Shown here one piece after another: positions 51,289 to 60,720 of a DNA stretch of 64,000 nt. Source of the DNA: Haloactinopolyspora alba. Lineage in GTDB: Bacteria; Actinomycetota; Actinomycetes; Jiangellales; Jiangellaceae. Under the pieces are notes generated by a model. The model saw nothing but the letters and a program-made list of their open reading frames with translations. It was not told where the DNA came from and did not search any database. Location of the stretch: contig NZ_PYGE01000020.1 of the NCBI RefSeq assembly GCF_003014555.1, forward strand, positions 1-64,000. Direction: 5' to 3'. Numbering within the stretch: position 1 is the first letter of the stretch; every line of letters starts with the position of its first letter. A program made the position numbers and the translations under genes.

Positions 51289-51370
51289 TTGACACACGCC
51301 TCGAAGGACGGGAGTGTCAGGGCAAGCTGCGTGAAAGTGAGCGATTTGATCGCTTATCAGTCCTGATCGA
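51289..51370 (+). promoter_or_regulatory. Promoter/operator region of the GH31 gene
   Basis: TTGACA at 51289-51294 within CTCTTGACAC, then the 43-bp block 51328-51370 (TGCGTGAA to CCTGATCGA). Inside it AGCGAT-TTG-ATCGCT is a perfect 6-3-6 palindrome, the likely operator core; the corresponding GH84 copy is less symmetrical. Confidence 0.65.
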
Positions 51371-51394
51371 GCATCACGACGAGATGAGGTCAGC

Positions 51395-54300
51395 GTGAGC
51401 AGAGCCCGACACCGCATCTTCGGAGCGCTCGGCGCGGCGGCCGCCGTGATCACGAGCACCCTGCCTATGATCACCACCTCCGCGGCCGCCGACACGTCCC
51501 GGCTCGGAGCCGTGGACGACGTGCGCACCGACGGCGCCACCACCACGTTCACCTCCGGCGAAGCCCGGCTCCGGGTCACCTTCGTGCACGACGACGTCTT
51601 CCGTGTCGAGATGGCGCCGGACGGCGAGTTCACCGACCCCGCGTCGACACCGCCGGAGGACCCCGACGCACCGGACGCGCCGATCGTGGTGGGTGACGAC
51701 GGCGGCAACGCCCCCACCCCGGACGTGGTCGAGACCGACGACGCCTGGCGGCTCACCACCGACGCGGCCGTCGTCACCGTCGGCAAGGACCCGATCCTGC
51801 TGTCGGCGGCCACCCCCGACGGCACCACGCTCTTCACCGAGACCGCGCCGCTGGCCTGGGACGACGACTCGACCACCCAGACACTCGCCCGCCGCGAACA
51901 GGAGCAGTTCCTCGGCGGCGGCATGCAGAACGGCCGGTTCTCCCACCGCGGCGACACGATCAACGTCGCACGGAACTTCAACTGGGAGGACGGCGGATAC
52001 CCGAACGCGGTGCCGTGGTACATGAGCTCGGCCGGTTACGGCGTACTGCGTAACACGTTCGCGCCGGGCAGCTACGCCTTCGATCAGCCGGTCGCCGCGA
52101 CCCACGAGGAGCGGCGCTTCGACGCGTACTACGTCGTCGGCGACTACTACGAAGCACTGGACGGCTACACCGAGCTGACCGGGCGGCCGATGATGCCGCC
52201 GATCTACGGCCTCGAGCTGGGTGATGCCGACTGCTACAACACCAGCAGCGACACGTACAACGGCGACCCCAAGCCGGGCAAGCTGGTCACGCCGGACGCC
52301 ATCAACGTCGCCGAGGCCTACGACGAGCACGACATGCCGCGCGGCTGGATGCTCGTCAACGACGGGTACGGCTGCGAGTACGTCGACCTGAAGGAGACCG
52401 GCGACGGGCTGCGCGAACACGACATCCAACTCGGGCTCTGGACCGAGCGCAACCTGACCGAGCAGGAGTTCGAGGTCGGCGAAGCAGGCGTGCGCGTGCG
52501 GAAGCTCGACGTCGCCTGGGTCGGCGAGGGCTACCGGCACGCGCTCACCGCCTGCGAGGACGCCCACGCCGGCATCGAGAACAACAGCGACGCCCGCGGC
52601 TACGTCTGGATGGTCGAAGGCTGGGCCGGGTCACAGCGCTGCGGCGTGCAGTGGACCGGCGACCACGCCGGGACGCTGGACGCGATCCGTTGGCAGATCC
52701 CGGCCATCCACGGCTCGGGCAACTCCGGGATGCCGTTCACCGCCGGCGACATCGATGGAATCTACGGCGGCAGCGCCGAGTCGTACGTCCGCGACCTGCA
52801 ATGGAAGGCGTTCACGCCGGCAATGATCGCGATGAGCGGCTGGGCCGGATACGACAAGCAGCCCTGGACCCGCGGCGAGCCGTACACCTCGATCAACCGG
52901 AAGTACCTCAAGCTGCGTGAGCGGTTGCTGCCGTACCTGTACACCTACGCCGCCGAGGCGCACGCCACCGGCGCGCCGGTGAACCGGTCCCTGATCCTCG
53001 AGTATCCCGACGACCCGAAGACCTGGGACGACACGACCGCGCAGCAGTTCCTCGCCGGCGAGGACTTCCTGGTCGCGCCGGTGTACGAGGACGCCGACGT
53101 CCGCGACGGCATCTACCTGCCCGAGGGCACCTGGGTGGACTACTGGAGCGGGCGGACCTACACGGGGCCGATGACGCTCGACGGCTACGAGGCGCCGCTG
53201 GACACGCTGCCTCTGTTCGTCAAGGCCGGGGCCGTCGTGCCGATGTGGCCCGAGGGCATCAACAACCACTCCGACGTCGCGCCGGACGACCGGGTCACGC
53301 TGGACGTCTACCCCTGGGGCGAGGGCTCGTTCGAGCTGTACGAGGACGACGGCGTGACCCGCGCCTACGCCGAGGGGGCCTCGTCGCGGCAGGACTTCAC
53401 CGTGACCGCGCCGGAGGGCAACCGGGGCGACGTCGAGATCGTCATCGGTGCCCGGAAGGGCAACTACGAGGGCAAGTCCGACACCCGTCCGTATGAGGTC
53501 GTCGCGCACACGGGAACCGAGCCCGGTGCCGTGCTCGCCGGCGGATCGCCGTTGCCGAAGCTGCATTCGCGCGCGTCCTACGACGCCGCCGACACCGGCT
53601 GGTTCTACGACCCCGACGAGAAGGCCGGAGTGGTCCGGGTCAAGACCGCCACGGTGTCCTCGCAGGACACGTTGACGGTCACGCTCAAGGGCACCAGCTC
53701 GGTCGGCGGTGCACATCCGTCGGCCGACGACGGCCGGGTCGCGATCGAGGCGCCGGCCGAACTGTTCCCCGGCGAGCCGGGTGAGGTGACGATGTCGTTC
53801 ACCAACGCCACCGAGCGGCCGATCCCGCGCACGACGCTCACCGTCGACGCGCCAGACGGCTGGACCGCCGGCGAGGCCACGACCGGCCTCGTCCAGCCCG
53901 GCGACACCGTCGAGCGGACGGTCACCGTGACCCCGCCGGCCGAGGGCGCCGCCGGAGGCTCGACGGTCACCGCCGTCGCCACCTGGAAGTCCGCGCGTGA
54001 GCAGCTCGAGTCGCGCGCCGGCACGACCGTGACCGTGCCCTACGGCAGCCTGGCCGAAGCGTTCAACGTCGTCGCCGTCACCGACGACGACAACCCCGAA
54101 CCCGGCAACTTCGACGGCGGCGGCAACTCGTACTCCGCGCAGGCGCTGGCCGAGGCCGGAGCCACCCCGGGCGCCACGGTGACCACCGACGGCGTCGACT
54201 TCACCTGGCCGTCCGCCGAGCCGGGCACGCCGAACGGGGTACGCACCGCCGAGCAGGTGATCGAGATGCGCGGCCAGGGAACCCACCTGGCGTTCCTCGG

Positions 54301-55048
54301 CGCGGAGGCAGGCTCCGAGGTCGGCGAGTTCGAGATCCGCTACGCCGACGGGACGGTCGACCACCAGAGCATGCAGCTACCGAACTGGTGCTGCGCGGCG
54401 ACGGACGCCGGCGGATCGACGATCGCGCTGGAAACCAGCTATCGGAACACACAGGAAGGACCGGCCAACCACGGGACCGCCTACCGGGTGTTCGCCAACG
54501 AGATCCGGCTGCTGCCGGACAAGCAGGTCGAGTCGGTCGTGCTGCCGGACTCGTCGGCGATCACGCTGTTCGCCGCCGAGTTCACCGAGCGGGAGCTGCC
54601 GGACGCGCCTGCGGGTGACGTCTGGGTCAGCGACCTGGACTGGCTGTCCGCAAGCAACGGCTGGGGCCCGGTCGAGCGCGACACGAGCAACGGCGAGAAC
54701 GACGCCGGCGACGGCACCACGATCAGCGTCGACGGCGTCCAGCACGACAAGGGTCTCGGGGTGCACGCCGAGTCCACCGTGTCGCTGTACACGGGCGCCT
54801 CGTGTGACCGGTTCACGGCCACGGTCGGCGTCGACGACGAGATCCCCGACTACGGATCGGTGCGGTTCTCGGTGGTGGGCGACGGTGAGCGGCTGTACCG
54901 CTCGGAGGTGCTGACCGGCGAGTCGGCCGCTGTCGACGTCGATGTCGACGTCTCCGGGGTGAACTATCTCGACCTGGTGGTGGACGGCGCCGGCGACGGG
55001 GTCAGCGGTGATCACGCCGACTGGGCCAGCGCACGGCTCACCTGCTGA
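51395..55048 (+). CDS. Secreted GH31 glycosidase with NEW3 and NPCBM-like domains
   Basis: A 1217-residue exported protein: signal peptide 1-32, an N-terminal beta domain, a GH31 barrel (about 265-560) with YGLELGDADCYN, WTERNLTEQEF, the nucleophile in RKLDVAWVGEGY (D372) and FTAGDIDGIYGG, proximal and distal beta domains (FVKAGAVVPMWPEG), a NEW3/alpha-galactosidase-associated domain (about 790-890, GEVTMSFTNATERPIPRTTL), a further carbohydrate-binding-like part and an NPCBM domain at the end (VSDLDWLSASNGWGPVERD, DKGLGVHAESTVSLYTG). The KLDVAWVGxGY nucleophile context recalls GH31 alpha-N-acetylgalactosaminidases, which fits the locus, but alpha-glucosidase activity cannot be excluded. GTG 51395. 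Confidence 0.85.
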   Translation: MSRARHRIFGALGAAAAVITSTLPMITTSAAADTSRLGAVDDVRTDGATTTFTSGEARLRVTFVHDDVFRVEMAPDGEFTDPASTPPEDPDAPDAPIVVGDDGGNAPTPDVVETDDAWRLTTDAAVVTVGKDPILLSAATPDGTTLFTETAPLAWDDDSTTQTLARREQEQFLGGGMQNGRFSHRGDTINVARNFNWEDGGYPNAVPWYMSSAGYGVLRNTFAPGSYAFDQPVAATHEERRFDAYYVVGDYYEALDGYTELTGRPMMPPIYGLELGDADCYNTSSDTYNGDPKPGKLVTPDAINVAEAYDEHDMPRGWMLVNDGYGCEYVDLKETGDGLREHDIQLGLWTERNLTEQEFEVGEAGVRVRKLDVAWVGEGYRHALTACEDAHAGIENNSDARGYVWMVEGWAGSQRCGVQWTGDHAGTLDAIRWQIPAIHGSGNSGMPFTAGDIDGIYGGSAESYVRDLQWKAFTPAMIAMSGWAGYDKQPWTRGEPYTSINRKYLKLRERLLPYLYTYAAEAHATGAPVNRSLILEYPDDPKTWDDTTAQQFLAGEDFLVAPVYEDADVRDGIYLPEGTWVDYWSGRTYTGPMTLDGYEAPLDTLPLFVKAGAVVPMWPEGINNHSDVAPDDRVTLDVYPWGEGSFELYEDDGVTRAYAEGASSRQDFTVTAPEGNRGDVEIVIGARKGNYEGKSDTRPYEVVAHTGTEPGAVLAGGSPLPKLHSRASYDAADTGWFYDPDEKAGVVRVKTATVSSQDTLTVTLKGTSSVGGAHPSADDGRVAIEAPAELFPGEPGEVTMSFTNATERPIPRTTLTVDAPDGWTAGEATTGLVQPGDTVERTVTVTPPAEGAAGGSTVTAVATWKSAREQLESRAGTTVTVPYGSLAEAFNVVAVTDDDNPEPGNFDGGGNSYSAQALAEAGATPGATVTTDGVDFTWPSAEPGTPNGVRTAEQVIEMRGQGTHLAFLGAEAGSEVGEFEIRYADGTVDHQSMQLPNWCCAATDAGGSTIALETSYRNTQEGPANHGTAYRVFANEIRLLPDKQVESVVLPDSSAITLFAAEFTERELPDAPAGDVWVSDLDWLSASNGWGPVERDTSNGENDAGDGTTISVDGVQHDKGLGVHAESTVSLYTGASCDRFTATVGVDDEIPDYGSVRFSVVGDGERLYRSEVLTGESAAVDVDVDVSGVNYLDLVVDGAGDGVSGDHADWASARLTC

Positions 55049-55065
55049 CGCTTCGTCAGACGACG

Positions 55066-55110
55066 CGTGGGCGCGTTCCGGCTGCCGCCGTCGGCCGGTT
55101 CGCGCCCACG
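55066..55110 (+). terminator. Hairpin after the GH31 gene
   Basis: CGTGGGCGCG (55066-55075) / CGCGCCCACG (55101-55110), 10 perfect pairs, with an inner CCGG/CCGG stem. It begins 17 bp after the stop; no U-run. Confidence 0.7.
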
Positions 55111-55182
55111 GTCACGTCGCGTTCGGCTCGTCGCCGCGCGGATACCCGGGGGCGGCGGTCTCGTCCCGCCGATGATGCGGTG

Positions 55183-55260
55183 CACCACGAGGCTTTTGCA
55201 CGCCTCACGAGGCCTGCAAGGGTGGTGACGCATGGAATTTCATGCGGGACGTGATCATTC
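55183..55260 (-). repeat. 78-bp intergenic palindromic repeat, copy 6
   Basis: Full-length copy in reverse orientation; its head GAATGATCACGT lies 7 bp beyond the stop of the DUF6114 gene (minus strand). The core is GCATGAAATTCCATGC, one base off the perfect palindrome of copy 3. Confidence 0.88.
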
Positions 55261-55267
55261 CCGGGAG

Positions 55268-56914
55268 TCAGTCCGGGAAGAACTGGCGCATCGTGTCCGC
55301 GGTCAGCGAGTCACTGTCGATGTACACGAGGTTGATGTCCGGGTCACCGAAGGTCATGTTCGGCAGCACCAACGGCGGCGGAAAGTCCGGCGTGAACGTC
55401 AGCGGGATGCCGAGCAGCCGTCCGGAGAAACGGTTCGTGTAGAACTTGACATCTCCCGACACGGTGAGCTGGTTGGACAGGGTCAGCAGGTCGTGCCCGT
55501 CGGAGCTCGGCACCAGCAGCGAGAAGTCGTCGACCACGGACTTGTCCATCGAGAACTGCAGCGATCGGATGCTGCCGCTGTCGGTGGGCACCTCCACGAT
55601 CCCGTCGTAGGACAGCCCGCTCATCGTCAGCTGTGAGCCGGTCAGGTGCGCGGGCTCCTCGCCGGCCGGCTTGTCCGGTGTCTCGAGCTCGCGCGGCTCC
55701 GCCGGAGTCTCACCCTCGGGCACCTCGATGACCGGCGACTCCGTGGGTGACGGCGTCGGGTCCGGTGACGCTGTGCCGCTCGGATCCGGGGACTCGCTGG
55801 GCGACGGCGACGGATCGGGCGGCTGGGCCCCGCTCGGGTCCGGCGACGTCGGCTCGTCCGTCGGCTCCGGCGGCTCGCCGGTCGGATCAGTGGTGGGCTC
55901 GTCCGTCGGGTCCGGCGGCAGCGTGGGCACCGGCTCGCCGGTCGGCTCCGGCGGCTCGCCCGGCTCGCCCGGCTCGTCCGGGTCGGGCGACGGGGACTCG
56001 GTCGGCCACGGCAGCGGCAACGGCGGCAGGATCGACGACGAGGTGTCCGCGACGCTGGGAGCGGCGAACGCCGACACCGCCAGGACGGTCGCGCCCGCCC
56101 CCGCAGCGACCGAACGCAGCGCCGGGCCGCGCCGGCGGTCCCTCCAGCGGCCGGATCGATGCCGGGCGCCGGACCCGGCCGGCTCGGACTCGTCCGCCCC
56201 GGTGTCGTCCGGTTCGGTGTCGTCCGGTCCGACGTCGGCCGGCTCGACGTCGTCCGGTTCGGCGTCGTCCGCCTCCGGCTCCCGGACCGCTGCGTCCCGC
56301 TCGCCGTCGCGGGCCCGGCGGTCGCCGCCGTCCAGCAGCTCGTCCACCGACACCGTGCCCTGCTCGTCGGAGCCCGTCCCGCCGGAGCGCGGGTACGAGT
56401 CCGAGCCGCTGTCCGAGCCGCTGTCCGTGCCCGCGTCCGTGCGGTGCCCGGCGTCGTCGCCGTCCCTGGCCGGCGCGCCGTCACCGTCGTCGGAACCTGA
56501 GCCTGCGTGATCGGGGACGTCACCTGAACGCGGCGCCCACGCGATGGCCAGCGCGCCGCCGGCGATGCCGAGGAGCAGACCGATCAGGAACCCGCCCAGG
56601 TTGACGCCCACCAGCGAGTACACGGCGACGACCAGCGCGATCACGCCGTAGAACACCCGGTGGTCCGGCATGAACCAGATCAGCAGGCCGGCCAGCAGCA
56701 GGATGATCGGGATGACGATGCTCTGCAGTCCCTCGACGCCGACGCGGACCTGCATGCTGCCGAGGGTGAGCTGGGTGCTGGCGAAGACCTGGAGCCCGGA
56801 CAGCACCGTGAGCATGCCGCCCCAGAACGGCCGTCGGTGACGCCACTTCCGGAACCGGCGCCGCGCATCCGCGGCCCGCGCGCGCCACCCGCCGTCCGCG
56901 TCCGTCTCCGCCAC
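55268..56914 (-). CDS. DUF6114-type membrane protein with a long Pro-rich extracellular region
   Basis: A 548-residue protein. Residues 25-140 hold about four membrane helices (FWGGMLTVLSGLQVFAS, IVIPIILLLAGLLIWFM, VFYGVIALVVAVYSLVG, GFLIGLLLGIAGGALAIAW) matching DUF6114. Then come an acidic Asp/Ser/Glu-rich stretch, a further hydrophobic segment (SVAAGAGATVLAVSAFA), a Pro/Ser/Glu/Thr-rich region, and a C-terminal domain of 130 residues (LTMSGLSYDGIVEVPT, LQFSMDKSVVDDFSLLVP) with a strand-rich pattern. The function is unknown. The start GTG 56914 has GAGGGAG at 8 bases. Its partner DUF6230 gene is 107 bp upstream; the two occur together in actinobacteria. Confidence 0.75.
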   Translation of the reverse strand: MAETDADGGWRARAADARRRFRKWRHRRPFWGGMLTVLSGLQVFASTQLTLGSMQVRVGVEGLQSIVIPIILLLAGLLIWFMPDHRVFYGVIALVVAVYSLVGVNLGGFLIGLLLGIAGGALAIAWAPRSGDVPDHAGSGSDDGDGAPARDGDDAGHRTDAGTDSGSDSGSDSYPRSGGTGSDEQGTVSVDELLDGGDRRARDGERDAAVREPEADDAEPDDVEPADVGPDDTEPDDTGADESEPAGSGARHRSGRWRDRRRGPALRSVAAGAGATVLAVSAFAAPSVADTSSSILPPLPLPWPTESPSPDPDEPGEPGEPPEPTGEPVPTLPPDPTDEPTTDPTGEPPEPTDEPTSPDPSGAQPPDPSPSPSESPDPSGTASPDPTPSPTESPVIEVPEGETPAEPRELETPDKPAGEEPAHLTGSQLTMSGLSYDGIVEVPTDSGSIRSLQFSMDKSVVDDFSLLVPSSDGHDLLTLSNQLTVSGDVKFYTNRFSGRLLGIPLTFTPDFPPPLVLPNMTFGDPDINLVYIDSDSLTADTMRQFFPD

Positions 56915-57021
56915 CAGGCCAGCTCCCTCTTCGGATCCCACAGCCACCTCGTCCACCCGGCACGCGCGGCGCACGCCCGGCCCGTGCCGGGCCGTCGCGC
57001 ACGCCGCGCGTCACCGATGTG

Positions 57022-57615
57022 TCACCAGTCGAAGCACTCCTCGCCGGACAGGCTGACCTTCATGGACAGCCCGTTCAGGGTGAAGGTGCCGGCGTGTGTG
57101 CTGTACGCCTTCTGCTGCAGGTTCTCGATGCGGACGGAGTCCGCCTCCTGGCCGATGTCTCCGGGGCGCCCGGAGCCGCCGCCCTTGGTGAGCTGGGACG
57201 CGTCGACGCCGATGTCGATGTTCTCGAAGGTCGCGTCGCCGCGCAGCTCGTTCATGCCGATGGTCAGGTTGGTGGCCTCGACCGGCTCGTCACCACCACC
57301 GGCGCGGATGACCAGCGTGAACGGGAGCCCCGGCGTCGGGACGGACTGGCACAGGTTGGTGAGCTCGGCGGACTTGATGTCGGAGACGGCGACCGGGATC
57401 TCCTCGCCCTCGGCCGTGACGACCATGCTGCCGTACTGGTCGAACCCGTCGCCGACCAGCCGGTCGGCGGAGACCTTGAACGTCTGGCCGGAGACGTTCA
57501 ACGCCACGGGTACGGCGCCGTTGGCGATACCGGCCATGACTACGGCGGTGACTGCTGTAGCCGGAACGGCGGCCACGGCAAACCGCCGCCACCTCGTACG
57601 GGTGCGCTTCCTCAC
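57022..57615 (-). CDS. DUF6230 family exported protein
   Basis: A 197-residue protein with an N-terminal signal or anchor segment (MRKRTRTRWRRFAVAAVPAT then TAVTAVVMAGIANGAVPVA) and a beta-rich domain typical of DUF6230: LNVSGQTFKVSADRLVGDGF, YGSMVVTAEG, SDIKSAELTNLCQSV and LNGLSMKVSLSGEECFDW. The function is unknown; it is regularly followed by a DUF6114 gene, as here, suggesting a surface complex. GTG 57615 with the Shine-Dalgarno GAGGAGG. An open frame continues upstream to 57735 but without conserved features. Confidence 0.82.
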   Translation of the reverse strand: MRKRTRTRWRRFAVAAVPATAVTAVVMAGIANGAVPVALNVSGQTFKVSADRLVGDGFDQYGSMVVTAEGEEIPVAVSDIKSAELTNLCQSVPTPGLPFTLVIRAGGGDEPVEATNLTIGMNELRGDATFENIDIGVDASQLTKGGGSGRPGDIGQEADSVRIENLQQKAYSTHAGTFTLNGLSMKVSLSGEECFDW

Positions 57616-57834
57616 CGAATCCTCCTCGATCCGTGGTGCCTTGGCCGAGCATGCTGCACCCATTGCGCACACAACCACAAGAGCTTTGCTACTCGTGCGT
57701 AACATCGCCATCCGCGACATTCCGGACAAGATCATCGACCCCGATGCACCGGAACGAGAACAGCGCAGGTCACGGCATTACTCGAGGAAAGAATCAGCCG
57801 ACCGACACCGACGTTACGATTCAGTAACAAGGAG
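57616..57834. other. Non-coding region upstream of DUF6230
   Basis: With the hairpin that follows, this makes up the 301-bp gap 57616-57916. It is less GC-rich than its surroundings. I see only a weak dyad, GCTAC-N6-GTAAC at 57688-57703, that could be a regulator site for the leftward DUF6230 promoter, and no ORF worth calling. Confidence 0.4.
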
Positions 57835-57901
57835 CGTCCCCGTTGATCGTCGGCACTTTTCGGCCACATGGCGCGGAAAGTGCCGACGATCAACGGGGAC
57901 G
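57835..57901. terminator. 25-bp perfect hairpin after the GH109 gene
   Basis: The arm at 57835-57859 (CGTCCCCGTTGATCGTCG then GCACTTT) is fully complementary to 57877-57901, with a 17-base loop. It starts 15 bp beyond the stop of the leftward GH109 gene. No U-run follows. The stem is unusually long and AT-containing for a terminator here and may be a dispersed palindromic element. Confidence 0.65.
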
Positions 57902-57916
57902 GGAGACGCGACAGCC

Positions 57917-59356
57917 TCAGGCGTCGAGCCAGGGATCCTCCGGACGCTCCCGGTCGAAGCTCGGCCGCGTGTCCTGCCAGTAGCCGCGGGTGAAGTCGGG
58001 CACGTGCACCGGCCGCAGCTTGCCCGTCTTCAACGACTCGTGGCTCAACGGGATCACCGAGCACCATGCCGCCGAGTCGTAGACGTCGATGTCCGGCGTC
58101 ATCCCGAGCCGCATCAGCTGCACGGTGCGGAAGATCGCGACGAAGTCGCCGCCGCCGTGCCCGCCGTAGTCGCCGGCGAGGTCCTCCAGGGCGGGCCAGA
58201 GCCAGTGGTCACGCTGCGCCCGGATGGCGTCGTACTCGCTACCGGTACGCCACGAGTGGTTGTCGTGCCCGAGCGACTCGAGGTAGACGCGGCTGTTGTC
58301 CAGCTCGATCGAGCCACGGGTTCCGGTCAGCGTCGTCTCGCGGCTGTACGGGTGCGGCGAGTTCGTGTCGTGCTCCACGCGGATGAACCGGCCGTTGGCG
58401 GTCGTCACGAAGCAGGTGTTGCGGTCGCCGGAGATGTACTCGTCGTCGTCCCAGGACGGGTGGTCCGGGCCGACCCGGGGGTCCTCCTCGCGGAACAGCG
58501 CGAGGTTTCCCGGCGTGTGCGACACCGACACGAGCTCTTCGAACCGGTCGCCGCGGTTGATGCCCATGGCCGCGGACACCGGTCCGAGCCCGTGCATCGG
58601 GTAGTGCGCCGCGTTCATCCGGGTCTGCCACCGGCGCCGCCAGTACTCCGGCGAGTAACCGTAGCCGAAGAAGTACGGCCAGCGCAGGTCGTGCACGTAC
58701 CCGCCGGACGCGTGCTGCAGCTCGCCGAACAGCCCTTCGTGCACCATGTTGAACATCTGCATCTCGGGCCGGAAGTAGTTGACGTTCTCCAGCAGCATGC
58801 AGTGCTTGCCGGTCCGCTCGGACGTGCGCACCAGGTCCCAGATCTCGTCCAGGTGGGGCGCGATGGGCAGCTCGACGGCCACGTGCTTGCCGTGCTCCAT
58901 GGCGGCCTTGGCCTGCGGGTAGTGCCACTCCCACGGCGTCGCGATGTAGATCAGGTCGATGTCGTCGCGGCGGACGAGGTTCAGGAAGTCCTCGTCGCCG
59001 CCGGAGTAGCCGACCGGCTCGACGTCCTGCAGGCCCTGGTCCCTGATCCGGCTGATGGTGCGGTTCACCCGCTCGGCGCGGACGTCGCACACGGCGGTCA
59101 CGGTCGACACCGCCGCCCAGCGCAGGTCCTGGCTGCCGCCCCTGTTGCCGAGGCCGATCAGCCCGACGCGGACCTCGTCGAAGCCTTCGAACGGGACGTC
59201 GGTCATGGAGCGCTCACGACCGGGAATGCGTGGTGGTTCGCGGTGGGCCGCGGAGGCGGCCTCGGCGCCGGCGGTTCCGACACCTGCGGCGGCACCGATT
59301 GCGGCGCCGGTTCTGATGACGTCGCGACGCGAGGGGCGGTACTGGGACGAGGACAT
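57917..59356 (-). CDS. GH109-type alpha-N-acetylgalactosaminidase (Gfo/Idh/MocA fold), Tat-exported
   Basis: A 479-residue protein with a twin-arginine signal ([20 protein letters not shown]) and a Gfo/Idh/MocA fold: NAD-binding [14 protein letters not shown], then [38 protein letters not shown] and the segment [19 protein letters not shown], which matches GH109 glycosidases rather than free dehydrogenases. GH109 enzymes hydrolyse alpha-GalNAc (blood group A, mucin) using tightly bound NAD+; Tat export of the folded, cofactor-loaded enzyme is in keeping with that. The start is ATG 59356. A promoter (TTGCAC, 17 bp, AATACT) lies 54 bp upstream. It is part of the hexosamine locus. Confidence 0.85.
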   Translation of the reverse strand: MSSSQYRPSRRDVIRTGAAIGAAAGVGTAGAEAASAAHREPPRIPGRERSMTDVPFEGFDEVRVGLIGLGNRGGSQDLRWAAVSTVTAVCDVRAERVNRTISRIRDQGLQDVEPVGYSGGDEDFLNLVRRDDIDLIYIATPWEWHYPQAKAAMEHGKHVAVELPIAPHLDEIWDLVRTSERTGKHCMLLENVNYFRPEMQMFNMVHEGLFGELQHASGGYVHDLRWPYFFGYGYSPEYWRRRWQTRMNAAHYPMHGLGPVSAAMGINRGDRFEELVSVSHTPGNLALFREEDPRVGPDHPSWDDDEYISGDRNTCFVTTANGRFIRVEHDTNSPHPYSRETTLTGTRGSIELDNSRVYLESLGHDNHSWRTGSEYDAIRAQRDHWLWPALEDLAGDYGGHGGGDFVAIFRTVQLMRLGMTPDIDVYDSAAWCSVIPLSHESLKTGKLRPVHVPDFTRGYWQDTRPSFDRERPEDPWLDA

Positions 59357-59409
59357 CCGGGGGATCATCTCCTCTGATCGAAGCTGCAATTTCCGATCGA
59401 ATAACGAGC

Positions 59410-59438
59410 AGTATTGGTCACGCAGGCCGGAAGTGCAA
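59410..59438 (-). promoter_or_regulatory. Promoter of the GH109 gene
   Basis: Read leftwards: TTGCAC (complement of 59433-59438), 17-bp spacer containing TGCGTGA, AATACT (complement of 59410-59415). TGCGTGA and a following TGCTCG recur in the GH84 regulatory block, hinting at shared control. Confidence 0.6.
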
Positions 59439-59544
59439 GGGGTCACACCGGGTGAATCGGCTGACATTCCACGGGTGGCCGCGCCGGGCGGCCGGGCCCG
59501 CGCCGTCGGCTACTCTCGGTTCCACACCGACGAGGAGGGACGAC

Positions 59545-60630
59545 GTGCCCGGCACCGGCACCGCCAGTTCACGGAACTGGGTCACCGAAGCCATCCGGAT
59601 CATCGAGGCCGACGGCAACCGCAGCGCCGACACGCACCTGCACGTGTTCCCGCTGCCGCCCGAGTGGGGCATCGACCTGTATCTCAAGGACGAGTCGGTG
59701 CATCCGACCGGCTCGCTCAAGCACCGCCTCGCCCGTTCGTTGCTGCTGTACGGGCTCGTCAACGGGCAGATCGGCCCGACGACGACGCTGATCGAAGCGT
59801 CCAGCGGCTCGACAGCGGTGTCCGAGGCGTACTTCGCCCGGATGCTGGGTCTGAGGTTCGTGACGGTCGTCCCGGCGGCCACCAGCAAGGAGAAGATCGA
59901 ACTGATCGAGTTCTACGGTGGCCGGTGTCATTACGTCGAGACCGCACCGGAGATGTACCCGGAGGCGGAGCGGCTGGCCGCCGAGTGCGACGGGCACTTC
60001 CTCGACCAGTTCACCTACGCCGAACGGGCCACCGACTGGCGCGGCAACAACAACATCGCCGAGTCCGTGTTCACCCAGATGCGCGAGGAACGCCACCCCG
60101 TCCCGGCGTGGATCGTCGTCGGCGCCGGCACCGGCGGCACCAGCGCCACCTTCGGGCGGTACGTGCGCTACCGCCGGCACGACACGCGCGTCGCCGTGGT
60201 CGACCCGGAGAACTCGGCCTTCTACGACGGCTGGAAGAACGCCGACCCCGCCCACACCACCGGGCTCGCGTCGCGGATCGAGGGCATCGGCCGGCCGCGG
60301 GTCGAGCCGTCGTTCGTGCCGTCCGTGATCGACGAGATGTTCCGGGTCCCCGACGCCGCATCGGTCGCGGCGATCCGGTCACTGCGCGAGAGCACCGGCT
60401 ACTGGGCCGGCGGATCCACCGGAACCAACCTGTGGGGCGCGTTCCAGCTGATCGCCCGGATGCGCGCGGCGGGAGAGCAGGGCAGCGTGGTCACCCTGCT
60501 GTGTGACGGCGGCGAACGCTACACGAACACCTACTACGACGACGCGTGGGTCGCCGAGCACGGCCTCGACATCGCGCCGTACCGCGGCGTGATCGACGAC
60601 TTCCTGCGCACCGGGCACTGGCCGGCCTGA
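59545..60630 (+). CDS. PLP-dependent cysteine synthase-family enzyme
   Basis: A 361-residue fold-type II PLP enzyme: [19 protein letters not shown] with the PLP lysine K59, the substrate loop [33 protein letters not shown] (phosphate-binding GTGGT) and [14 protein letters not shown] near the end. The length and [10 protein letters not shown] pattern match the actinobacterial PLP-dependent cysteine synthase/L-cysteine desulfhydrase (Cds1-like) group rather than CysK; it may degrade cysteine to sulfide, pyruvate and ammonia. GTG 59545 with GAGGAGGG upstream. It is convergent with the aldolase operon and divergent from GH109. Confidence 0.85.
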   Translation: MPGTGTASSRNWVTEAIRIIEADGNRSADTHLHVFPLPPEWGIDLYLKDESVHPTGSLKHRLARSLLLYGLVNGQIGPTTTLIEASSGSTAVSEAYFARMLGLRFVTVVPAATSKEKIELIEFYGGRCHYVETAPEMYPEAERLAAECDGHFLDQFTYAERATDWRGNNNIAESVFTQMREERHPVPAWIVVGAGTGGTSATFGRYVRYRRHDTRVAVVDPENSAFYDGWKNADPAHTTGLASRIEGIGRPRVEPSFVPSVIDEMFRVPDAASVAAIRSLRESTGYWAGGSTGTNLWGAFQLIARMRAAGEQGSVVTLLCDGGERYTNTYYDDAWVAEHGLDIAPYRGVIDDFLRTGHWPA

Positions 60631-60666
60631 GCGAAGCGCCCTCAACGGTGGTCCGTGCCTGTCACT

Positions 60667-60720
60667 GTGATCGGGGTGTGGTTACTGGGGTCATGGCACC
60701 ACTGACCACGCCCCCATCAC
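60667..60720. terminator. Bidirectional hairpin between PLP enzyme and aldolase genes
   Basis: GTGAT plus GGGGTGTGGTTA pair with TGACCACGCCCC plus ATCAC, about 17 pairs with some G-U. It overlaps the stop codon of the aldolase gene and lies 36 bp after the PLP enzyme stop. Confidence 0.7.
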
